DNA from: Choristoneura fumiferana
Taxonomy: Eukaryota > Arthropoda > Insecta > Lepidoptera > Tortricidae
DNA: 64,000 nucleotides
Assembly: GCF_025370935.1 (NCBI RefSeq)
Contig: NC_133500.1
Coordinates: forward strand, 1,859,298-1,923,297
Reading direction: 5' to 3'
The translations under genes were made by a program, and so were the position numbers. How positions within the stretch are numbered: the first letter of the stretch is position 1; every line of letters starts with the position of its first letter. Of this stretch, positions 55,101-64,000 are shown piece by piece. The notes below the pieces were generated by a model. The model searched no databases and had not been told where the DNA came from. It saw only the letters and a list, made by a program, of their open reading frames with translations.

Positions 55101-58100
55101 TCAGATTCATGACATATTATAAAAAAAATTGACTACATACTTTAATAACATTAACTTGCCTTGTAAGGTCGGTCAAATTTAACATACTTTCAGTGGTCCA
55201 ATTGAAGTGAAAGAAAGGTACACATACGTAAGCTGGATGACAATGAAAGCCCAGTTAGCAAAATGTATACCTAGTCAGTGAAAAATTTTGTATTAAAACA
55301 TTTTCTATTGAGCGATTCTGACTCTGAACTCTTCAAGTTACCGATATCGACTTGTGGATGACATGCAAGTATAGCTAGTAACACTTCATAAAAAGTACAG
55401 CCGACAAAAAGATTGTAGTGTGTCCTGTGTATACATATTCATTCATCTCGCAAGTCATGGAAATAGTAGGTACGAAAGATTTTAATATTTTTTATTATTA
55501 GGGTGTAAGTATGACAATTTAGTATTTTTGTATCTAGTTTATTAGTTTCTTGCTTGCTTTAGTAGACATAAGTAATAATAAATTAAAAAAAACTAAAACA
55601 ACCCGAAGTTACCCGAAGGGTTACAAACGGAATCCTATGTCTACCCTAATGTTACTACACTATCCGTCTGTCTATTTGTTTGTCATAGGCCATGTATCTC
55701 AAGAACTGTAATAGAAAGACAGCTGTAATTTATACATGTGTACTTCTAGTTTCGTTCGTTTCGTTTTTTTATTCGTTATTTTTTTCTATTTTAGGGCAAC
55801 GTTACCATCAACGAGATTAAAAGTGTAGTGGATGCTGTAAGTATTAACTTTATTAGTCATTAATCAGTAAAAAAATGTTTCTATCTGCGAGCAAAATTAC
55901 ATGTACCTAACTGTAAATGTACGTACCTACTAGTATTAGATGAAAGGAATGTGGTAGTGGTAGTCAATGAGACTCGTTGTAGGTGTGTGTAAAAGAACCC
56001 CTTTATTTAGTCAAACATAGATTATATATCGATCGTAAAATTCGCCAAATCACGAAATCCCTAGGCATATCGTGAAATGCCGCCATTTCATGATATGCCT
56101 AAAAGTTGGCCAGGCATATCATGATGTGCCTGAGAAACAATACGGCAGATCGATTAGAGCAACGCACTAAAAGTGGCCAATTGCCATACTACGAGTACAT
56201 AACATATACCATGTACAATGCAGGAGAAACATCTTGAAGAGCTCTAGACCTTGTGTGTGAAGTACCCAATCCAGACTGAGCCCGAGTGTGAGATACGGCG
56301 TAAGCCTCATTTCGAGAGGCCTGTCCAAAGGTCGAGATGTTGATGTGATTTCTTTTCATAGTTAACAACTGTGTTTTTATTGCAGATGGACTCAGTAAGT
56401 GATTCTAGACTAGGTACTTTAGCATACTAAAGAGAGACTCTATAGAGAGAGAGAAAGAGAGGAAAATGGCAGTTCCCGCGGGATAGCGATAAACGAATAC
56501 TATGCGGACGGAGTCGCGAGCAACTGCTAGTAATATTATAAAAGCGAAAATTTGTAAGTCTGTTTGTTTATTTGTCACGTCATCACGTCTAAACCGCTGG
56601 ACCGATTTAGATAAAATTCGGTACAAAAATGGTTTGTTGAGCCCGGAGGAAGGACATTGGTTAGTTTTTGTCCCGGATAATTGCGTAGTTCACGCGGAAT
56701 AGCGATAACCTACCTAACGGCTAGGCGTAAATAAACTTCCATTACAACTCCGCAAAAAAATTAAGGAGGCGGAGGCGAGCGGAGGTACAGTCACCTGCAT
56801 ATCTGCTACAGCAGAGCGTGCAAAAATATCTGACACGTCCTAGAAGTAGAGCCGTATCAGGATATTTATGAACGCTTTGCTGTGTCAGATTGGTCAAGGT
56901 GACTGTAAGATTTGTTGCGGAACTTCCGCAGTTACAGCCTTAAATATAAACAAGGGCACTAGTGAATAACACTAAGTAGGTATACTGATTGATTTGTTTG
57001 TTTTCAGAATATTGACACTCTGAATAATGCTAAAAATGTAAGTTTCATGAAATGGATTTTGCTTTACGGGATTTTGATTATTTACCTTTATCTAATAATC
57101 GAGTCCTTAGATGTTCCATTTTTCATATAAATTACATTTATAATACTGAAAATTATACAATGATAATAATTACATTGATTGTATTATCAATGAACGCCAA
57201 CCTAGAGTCCAATTAATGGTGCCTGTCACGCCACAAAAGTCAAAGTCAAAATATCTTTATTCAATTTAGGCTATAACTGGTCATCGTTCCTCCACCATTA
57301 CCTCTCATATTTCGTTTTCTAGAATTTTTTTACCGTACAACGGCAAAAACTACTAGACACTGGCAAAATTGTCCTCTGATGGACAGAGCCATATTTTTTT
57401 AAAGAAACAACAACAACAATAGGCTATAACTAGCACTTATGAATGTCAAAAAAAACTACCACCGGTTCGGAAAAACCTCTGTGGAGAAGCATCCGGCAAG
57501 AAAGTCAACGAGGTATATTTCCAAATATCCCTGTCACAAACATCAAAAGTGCTAGCTTCTTCCAATAAACTTTAAAGTATAATATACTTAAATAAAAAAC
57601 TATTTTTAAAAAGACGCTGAACTAATGTCGTTCAATTTGACGAGTATGATCTATTATGTTGCTATGTTTTAATTACTTATTGAACTAATATCTGCCACAG
57701 GGAAACGTGCAAAAATATCTGACACGTCCTAGCGGCCCTAGTAATAGAGTCGTGTCGTTTAGACGACCAGATGGCCTAGTGGTTAGAGAACCTGACTACG
57801 AAGCTTGAGGTCCCGGGTTCGATTCCCGTGTCGGGGCAGATATTTGTATGAAAAATACGAATGTTTGTTCTCGGGTCTTGGGTGTTTACTATGTATTTAA
57901 GTATGTATCTATCTATATAATTATATTTCTCCGTTGCTTAGTACCCATAACACAAGCTTTGCTAAGCTTACTTTGGGACTAGGTCAATTGGTGTGAATTG
58001 TCCCGTGATATTTATTTATTTATTATTTATTTATTATTATTGCTGCTGGTGACTGTACTGGGACACGAGTATTCGAAAATTATATTTTAAGCTATCATGA

Positions 58101-61100
58101 ACTCTTTTTTTTACTCCAGGGCAACGTTGTGTTTAACGACATAAAGAAACTGTCTAACTCAATACACGTACGTATATGATTTCATTAACAAAAAGAATTG
58201 TATTTATTATATTATTTACTATAGACATTACTATATTTTTTATTAATAGGTACATACATTAGAAATTAATTAAATTAAAATCAAACAACTACTCGCAATT
58301 TTTTCGTTCGCCTTTGTATATTATAGGTATTCTTTTGTTATCTGTTAATTTCATGTGTTTTTATTTACATTAAAGAGTTACAATACAATAGCTGAAATAT
58401 TTTTCTTATTTTTGTTATATTCCAGAGATCTCAAAAGCTTCTGAAAAACACTGAAGTAGTGGAATTAGTCGACATAAATGCGGCAAAGGTAAATTAGTTC
58501 GTTATTTATACTATCTTATTCTAGTACAGTCAAGTGCAAAACTATGTATCTATTGGAGCCACTCAAAAATATGTTTTTCTTCTTCTTAGTCGTGTCGCTC
58601 TTGGCAGAGCGGTCGTGGTCAGATTGCGGCATCCGCGTCGGTGGTAGAGCAGTGGCGTAGCTATCGTATGGTCAGGTTATACAGTGCACCAGGGCCCCGG
58701 AGCTCAGGGGGCCGTCTAAACCTAAGCTTTGACAAGAGAGGAGCATAAGATTCGGGTCCATATCGACTCGCATACACATCGAAAGTCCGAATGTAATGTT
58801 TGTCAGAATGATCGTTTGTCATAACACTTTTTTCTCTGAATACAATAACTGTTCACAATGAGGGCTATCGTTTTTTGTCTCACTAGATGGCGCACTGTTG
58901 CGTGAGGTTTTTAAGTATGGTTTTGAAAGTCTGTTATTACGGGCGTGGAAACAAAGTTTAGATTAAAATCATATTTAATACACCTTGAAACCGTACCATA
59001 TAAATATCGAGCATGCCACAGTGTTGCATAGTCCCCGTTTTGTTCGGAAAAAAGGGAGGACAAAGGTTTCCGAAAGACAAAACTGTCTCAAAACACAGAC
59101 ATTCATTGCCCCGGAACGCATATTTGCCATAATTAATTACAGATATTGCAAAATATTCACAAAATTATTCTAATTCTAAATAAACCCGCGTAGCTCACCC
59201 AAAAACTATGAGATTTGACATTTCGGAGACCTCACGCTACACTAGCGCCTCTAGCGGCGAATTCATTCGCGATAGCCCTCATTGTTATAAAACAAACCTA
59301 ACCTAACCTATAGTATTCTATAGGATGACCCTTTAAAAAAATCAGAAAATTGTAAGGTTTCAATGGGAAAAAAATCTGACAAACGATGATTCGAACAAAA
59401 ATTACGGTATGACTTTGGCGTTCCCGAAAAAGAGAGAAAAGAAATCTTACGAACAGGCTTGAGCCTCGAGCCTACTAGGGATGAGTTCAATTCACTGTAT
59501 CCTATTATTATTCCTATCTATAATGTTAAAGACCATTAAGTTCAAGCCATGTACGTGGAAAGAGGGGGTGAGGGCCCTCTACAATTCGCATTATTGGGTT
59601 TGATTGTAATGTACATAGGGAGGTTTGTTTGAATAAAAGCCCGATAGATGTCGCTGTATCGGTCTCGAAAGAATCCTACATCGCGCTGGCAAGAGTTTTC
59701 TTGCACTGTATATAAGGCCTGTAAATTGGAAATAAAATATCATTCGACCAGGAACCGTGTATTCGTTCACGCCTCGAACAGGCCCAATTCTTTCTTTATG
59801 CACTGGCGCCCTTGTCCACCTATACTTCGTTTTTTTTATCATTAGAAAAAGGGTAATAAATAAATAATCTTCACGCGTCTTTTTACCCCTGACGCAAAAA
59901 GAGGGGTGTTATAAATTTGACCGCTGTGTGTGTCTATCTGTCTGTCTGTCTCTGTGTCTGTGGCACCGTAGCTCTTAAACGGGTGGACCGATTTGAATGC
60001 GTTTTTTTTATTTTTAATCAAGGTTTCTAGCGATGGTTCTTAGACATGTTTCATCAAAATCGGTTCAGCTTTTTTTGAGATATTGAACTTTGAAGTGAAA
60101 AAGTCGGGGGTTTTCCAACTTTTTGTTGGTTAGGTTAGGTTATTAATTAAAAAAAAAGACACGTCAAGATCGCTTACCTTTTTTCTAATGCAAAAAAAAT
60201 TAGCTACGCCACTGTGGTAGAGGCGGGCACACGGCTCTCCGTACGATCTCCCGCCATCCCCTTTTGTTGGCAGACTGTTTGGTACAGTCAGATACGCCGT
60301 TTCCTACAGCAGCCTTCACTTGGTCAGTCCAGCGCATGGTGACCTGCCGCTCGACTGGCCCCCTCCACCTTTCTCTGCACGACTAGCCGCTCTATGGAGT
60401 CACCATCCCGCCTGGAGACATGTCCAAAGTAATTTTAAGTAATCATAATTTGATTGCTTAGTAGCGACATCTCTTGTCTGGGTGAGCGGTTAGTTCCGAA
60501 AGAATGTGACGTCTCTCGACGAAACATAGATGTCGCTAGTGCTGCTGCTTAAGTAGCGTAGAAATAAGCAACCTGAGATATGTATGCATAGGAAAAATTC
60601 GTGTCTAGACTCCTGTCCAGCGGTGGTGTGGGGGTTATAGCACGCAGCACGGATTGCTGAGGACCTGGGTTCGATTCCCAGCGCTGGTCTCTTTTTCTGG
60701 TTATTCTGTGCATCCTTGTCTCAGTTTGTATTTCCGACATAGTACTGGAGTATTGCGCGTACGACGGCTTTATTATGTCAGAATAAGAGCTTGTGACATA
60801 TTTTTGAAGGGTTACATAAGTCCATGTTTTGTACTCGTTCGTTGTTGAAGCCGTGGTGGCCGAGTGGTTTGATATATGGCCTCTCAAGCAGAGGGTCGTG
60901 GGTTCAAACCCCGGCTCGCACCTCTGAGTTTTTCGGAATTCATGTGCGGAATTACATTTGAAATTTACCACGAGCTTTACGGTGAAGGAAAACATCGTGA
61001 GGAAACTTGCACGGGCCCGCGTGGGAACTACTGCCCAAGCCCTCTCTTTCTGAGGGGAGGCCTGTGCCCTGCAGTGGGACGTATATAGGCTGGGATGATG

Positions 61101-63412
61101 ATGTTTTGTACTCTACGTTTGCACCGATTCCGATGTGTTGCGAGGAATATATTTTTCATGAACCGATAGACACGGTACGCTACGTTCTTACATATCCTTG
61201 CTCCGCTCAGCTGTTCTGTTTCCACCAGAGCTGTGCTGTGCGAGGAGAAGTAAATAAAGCGCTTCTATTGTTTCATGAAAGACACATTCCTCGCTACATA
61301 TCTTCGCTCGTCTCTGGTGGAAATGCAGTCTAAATCGCGTACCAGGGTAGAACCTTGTCATAATCAATTTCGCTATGATTTCTTTGGTAACGCACTCGTA
61401 ATATTTATCAAATTAAAAATTCAAAAATTCAAAATTTCAAAATTTCAAATGATTTATTCAGTAAATAGGCCGCAATGGGCACTTTTACACGTCATTTTTT
61501 TAAACTACCAGCGCTTTCGTAAAGACCATCATTGCCAAGAAGAATGCGCCGCAAGAAACTTGGCAGAAAGTCATCGGTATTGATCGCCGAAAACGCATTT
61601 AAAGTCAGTCAAAAAAATCATACCCATTAATAACTACATAATATCAAGCTTTGTAAATTAATTTGTTTGTGTAATTTACCTTGACCATTTAAACCGAGAC
61701 ATCCCGAGTGTCAAAGTCGATAATCGTAGTGTACCTGGGTCATTTTTTTACCCGACTGCCCAATGGAGGGTTATGTTTTTCAAGCGTATGTATGTATGTA
61801 CGTGATTCAGTTTCTCGCCAGTAGGTACATATTTAATCATCTGATCGGCCCTTGAGGGGACTCGGGCCAAAAAAAAACCATCTGCGAAAATATTCCGTAT
61901 TAGTTTTGAGATTCTGAGTCAGCTGCAGAAGTTGATGAGCGGTTCAGGTGCTCATTGCAACTACTCAACTGACTGTACATATATACCTACAATCTACATC
62001 GTCACCGTTAACTATATGTTTCAGGAAAAAGTGGTACAGATCGTAAAGAAAATAAAAGAAGTATTTATTGTAAGTATTTAGTTCATATACACGGTGTTAG
62101 TTATGATTTCCGTTAACTTCATCGTTGTTGAATGCTCCCCCATTAAATGAACTTTAAAGTGTTGTTATTCTGCCCTCTGTTTCAGGAGACAACAGTGATA
62201 TAGTTGCTTTGAAAAATGTTTGTGCTATAAATACTGCTAGCATGCTTAGAAAATGAACCATGAAGGAATAGGTTTATAACTGTCACTGTGAGAGCCGTGG
62301 TGGCCTAGTGGTTTGACCTATCGCCTCTCAAACAGAGGGTCGTGGGTTCAAACCCCGGCTCGCACCTCTGAGTTTTTCGAAATTCATGTGCGGAATTACA
62401 TTTGAAAATTACCACGAGCTATGCGGTGAAGGAAAACATCGTGAGGAAACCTGCACAAACCTGCGAAGCAATTCAATGGGGCGTGTGAAGTTCCCAATCC
62501 GCACTGGGCCCGCGTGGGAACTATGGCCCAAGCCCTCTTGTTCTGAGAGGAGGCCTGTGCCCAGCAGTGGGACGTATATAGGCTGGGATGACTGTCACAC
62601 TCCTAATCTTTGGTTTGGTTAAAATCATACGTTAATGAGTGATCCTAGAGACGTTGCCATGGCAGTAGTGGAACTATAGTCGTCTACCTGACCTGCATAC
62701 TATATATTGGGCTTCAATCACTCCTGCTGGCTCGTACTGAGGCACCGACTTCAAAGTAGTAGAAAATTATTTTCAAGGTTTTTGAAGTCATATCCATTTT
62801 TTGTAAAAAAAAAATTTTTCCAATTTTAGTGATTAGTAGCCAAAGTGCATCTCACAACGATTCCATTAAGCTCAAACACAGCATAGTTATATCATTTTAT
62901 AAAAGAGTACCGGTACCTACGGTCTTCTTTATCGGGGTCCAGTTCACCAAATGATACTTTCTGAATGTAAATACTTGATTTAATGTTAAAAATGCCAAAA
63001 TCGCTATAGGTGTGCTTTAAAAATTCGAGGGTTGCTCTCGATTTCTGTAAGATCCCATCTTCAGATCTTGACTTGGTGTCAATGAGACCACCTCGAAAGT
63101 ATGTCCTTTAGAACTAAAAAAGAATTTTGAAATTCGGCCCACAACTGGCGGAGTTATCACGTAACAAACAAACAAAAAAAATACACTTGAATTGAGAACC
63201 TCCTCCTTTTTTGAAGTCGGTTAAAAAAACGTAGTGTCATCTATCACCTGTCAGTGTTAGAATTAGGTGGTTTAGTTACATAACGTTTATTTACGATGAA
63301 GGTCAAACAAAGGTCAAATGTATATTACAATACAATGCAATAGGATAAGTATTTTACAAAACAATTTTAACTTTCCCAGAGGTACGCGCAACTGGCGGGG
63401 AAAGAGTTAGAC
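52111..63412 (+). CDS. Gene C: secreted micro-exon protein, paralogue of A (partial, 12 exons in window)
   Basis: 12 exons encode 153 aa and the gene continues past the window: the next expected exons (3 nt, then 21 nt) are not seen before 64000. Exon 1 is a signal peptide (SVIFSSLILVTYG). The ladder 72, 66, 21, 6, 24, 42, 9, 30, 48, 63, 45, 33 nt matches gene A for every exon from the third to the ninth, with high peptide identity in exons 8 and 9. Exon 10 (63 nt) equals gene A's 36-nt exon plus a 27-nt segment, as if introns and the 3-nt exon between them were lost. All exons are phase 0 and donors are mostly GTAAGT/GTACGT/GTGAGT. Same unknown family as A and B, with A as its closest relative here. 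Recent SINE, TIR-element and LINE insertions enlarge introns 9 and 10. Confidence 0.87.
52490..52850 (-). repeat. Dispersed repeat in gene C intron 1 (minus)
   Basis: Reverse of 21460-21785: TTCAAATGATTTATTCAGTAAATAGGCCGCAATGGGCAC to TGGAAGTGTAGAATGCTTCCACCGTCATAAA. Flanked by TGACGTTTGACG and CAAACGTCA, suggesting insertion into another inverted repeat (52410-52950). Confidence 0.65.
52978..53275. repeat. Array of ATCATGAAATTCCTAGGCATATCATGAAATG motifs
   Basis: Three partial repeats of AGATCATGAAATTCCTAGGCATATCATGAA, each followed by a CCGCCATTTCATGAT-like mirror. A relative occurs at 56028-56150 in intron 6 of the same gene. Confidence 0.65.
53373..53438 (+). CDS. Gene C exon 2 (66 nt)
   Basis: Acceptor TTTTATTTTCACAG, donor GTAGGT. 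DGLMSLAHLSSSDSYPILPY, then EH. The start resembles gene A exon 2. Confidence 0.8.
53722..53742 (+). CDS. Gene C exon 3 (21 nt, TLPLVHK)
   Basis: Acceptor TATTTTTTCAG, donor GTACTA. 6 of 7 residues identical to gene A exon 3. Confidence 0.9.
54093..54098 (+). CDS. Gene C exon 4 (6 nt, LV)
   Basis: CATTTAAAACAG|CTTGTG|GTAAGT. Same two residues as gene A exon 4, different third codon bases. Confidence 0.8.
55033..55056 (+). CDS. Gene C exon 5 (24 nt, NINNLNNA)
   Basis: Acceptor TTTGTTTTTAG, donor GTGAGT. 6 of 8 identical to gene A. Confidence 0.92.
55795..55836 (+). CDS. Gene C exon 6 (42 nt)
   Basis: Acceptor TTTCTATTTTAG, donor GTAAGT. GNVTINEIKSVVDA. Confidence 0.92.
56386..56394 (+). CDS. 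Gene C exon 7 (9 nt, MDS)
   Basis: GTTTTTATTGCAG|ATGGACTCA|GTAAGT. Confidence 0.8.
57008..57037 (+). CDS. Gene C exon 8 (30 nt)
   Basis: Acceptor TTTGTTTTCAG, donor GTAAGT. NIDTLNNAKN. Confidence 0.93.
57764..58035 (+). mobile_element. tRNA-headed SINE, family 1 (best copy)
   Basis: A box GGCCTAGTGGTTAGAG, B box GGTTCGATTCC, body, and tail TATTTATTTATTATTTATTTATT. In gene C intron 8. Confidence 0.82.
58120..58167 (+). CDS. Gene C exon 9 (48 nt)
   Basis: Acceptor TTTTTTTACTCCAG, donor GTACGT. GNVVFNDIKKLSNSIH. Confidence 0.93.
58426..58488 (+). CDS. Gene C exon 10 (63 nt, likely fused slots)
   Basis: Acceptor TTGTTATATTCCAG, donor GTAAAT. RSQKLLKNTEVV fills the 36-nt slot, followed directly by ELVDINAAK, the length of the 27-nt slot. 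Confidence 0.85.
58861..59279. mobile_element. TIR element in gene C intron 10
   Basis: AGGGCTATCGTTTTTTGTCTCACTAGATGGCGC to GAATTCATTCGCGATAGCCCT. Longer than the 346-bp copy at 15556-15901 through two internal segments. Confidence 0.75.
59827..60200. repeat. Inverted-repeat element with nested repeat
   Basis: Ends as in 1524-1759. Between them lies the GACGCAAAAAGAGGGGTGTTATAAATTTGACCGC repeat, which occurs on the minus strand at about 51360-51600. Confidence 0.6.
60590..60745 (+). mobile_element. tRNA-headed SINE, family 2 (plus)
   Basis: CTGTCCAGCGGTGGTGTGGGGGTTATAGCACGCAGC, B box GGTTCGATTCC, body to GCATCCTTGTCTCAGTTTGTA. Confidence 0.75.
60846..61102 (+). mobile_element. tRNA-headed SINE, family 3
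   Basis: GAAGCCGTGGTGGCCGAGTGGTTTGATATATGGCC to GTGGGACGTATATAGGCTGGGATGATGATG. An internal part of the body is deleted after ACTTGCAC. Confidence 0.8.
62025..62069 (+). CDS. Gene C exon 11 (45 nt)
   Basis: Acceptor TATATGTTTCAG, donor GTAAGT. EKVVQIVKKIKEVFI aligns with gene A KKIQDVVSEIMNNLKK. Confidence 0.88.
62289..62592 (+). mobile_element. tRNA-headed SINE, family 3 (full copy)
   Basis: GAGAGCCGTGGTGGCCTAGTGGTTTGACC to CAGCAGTGGGACGTATATAGGCTGGGATGA. In gene C intron 11. Confidence 0.82.
63380..63412 (+). CDS. Gene C exon 12 (33 nt, RYAQLAGKELD)
   Basis: Acceptor TTAACTTTCCCAG, donor GTGAGT. 33 nt like genes A and B in this slot. Last exon seen in the window. Confidence 0.85.
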
Positions 63413-64000
63413 GTGAGTAATTTTTTGAAATCCCAGTAAATAATGCAGTCGCAAACAAACAAAATTGGTTTTTCCGAACCGATGGTAGTTTTTTTTTGAC
63501 ATTCTGTGCTTTTTACAGCATAAATTGAATAAAAGATATTCCGTATAAACAGTGGAACGTAGGTCCTCCTCCTTTTTTGAAGTCAGTTAAAAATGAGGTT
63601 ACTTTGCTCCAATATTTGCTCCAAATTTCGTAATCTTTGTTTTATTTTGAAAATTATTATGCTGTGGTTTGTTCATATATGTATTTATGTAAAGTAGATC
63701 ACCCCTACTATCATGCTGGATTGCTTAAACTGCGTCATAATGTTGTTTTAATACATACTTATATTAAAACTTTAATTTAACTATAATGCTCCTGAATTTA
63801 ATTTCATACATAATTCATCGTTAGGTGCATTTTACACCAACATTATCATTGCACTCCGTCTTATCACTGTACGCGTCCGACAGGAAAAGAAAAGAAAATA
63901 TCGGAGCAAAAAATTTAAGTTCAGTGTTGCCATTTTATCGGCAAGTGTATCGGCTACCGGGACTTCGACTTGTAAGTAATTTTAAGCAAAATACAGAATT

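Noticed and set aside
60549..60995. 148-codon minus-strand frame, the longest in the window
   Set aside because: It runs through a family-2 SINE and the start of a family-3 SINE. The peptide (RWESNPGPQQSVLRAITPTPPL) repeats in several other SINE copies.
63960..63985. Next exon of gene C ending at GTAAGT near 63973
   Set aside because: No acceptor gives the expected 3-nt exon; the bases before the donor are not preceded by AG.

Overview
The window is AT-rich insect nuclear DNA, most likely from a moth or butterfly (Lepidoptera). The evidence is the repeat content: three tRNA-headed SINE families, many 3' ends of non-LTR retrotransposons with ATC/GAT tails, Helitron-like copies resembling the lepidopteran Lep1 type, and many palindromic MITEs. 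No long open reading frame in the window belongs to a host gene. The longest ones are SINE or LINE debris.

The host genes are hidden in very small exons. Three consecutive plus-strand genes (A: 7784-27804, B: 29212-47778, C: 52111 to beyond 63412) can be assembled from short open segments, each bounded by a pyrimidine-AG acceptor and usually a GTAAGT/GTACGT donor. Each gene starts with a signal-peptide exon behind a TATA box. It continues through internal exons of 3 to 66 nt, every one a multiple of three and in phase 0. Genes A and B end in a terminal exon with a nearby AATAAA. Gene A has 23 recognised exons for about 283 aa in 20 kb. Gene B has 24 for about 277 aa in 18.6 kb. Gene C has 12 in the window for 153 aa and then runs off the end.

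The genes are paralogues. Exon lengths agree slot by slot (21-6-24-42/48-9-24/30-48-36-...-27-45/48-33-3-21), and the peptides agree where the lengths do: LLPLVHK/TLPLVHK, LV/VL/LV, NINVINNA/NINNLNNA, NIDALNNAQN/NIDTLNNAKN, and GQIVINDISKLSNTIR next to GNVVFNDIKKLSNSIH. Five exons are a single codon. I do not recognise the protein family. The products look like small secreted proteins of short amphipathic segments, with different tails: basic with two Cys in A, Gly-rich then Cys/Trp-rich in B.

Layout: 1-2052 holds the end of an upstream gene (terminal exon 1911-2024) with nested LINE debris. 2053-7736 is intergenic and contains a 2.4 kb element with 34-bp terminal inverted repeats. Gene A, a 1.3 kb spacer and gene B follow. 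A 100-N gap at 34294-34393 inside gene B is flanked by two near-identical 2 kb copies carrying the same three exons, most likely a false haplotype duplication. 47800-52067 holds a ~1 kb minisatellite and TE debris. Gene C fills the rest.

The genes probably arose by tandem duplication. Because every internal exon is symmetric, any exon can be skipped without a frameshift, so many protein isoforms are possible. That is an inference needing RNA evidence.
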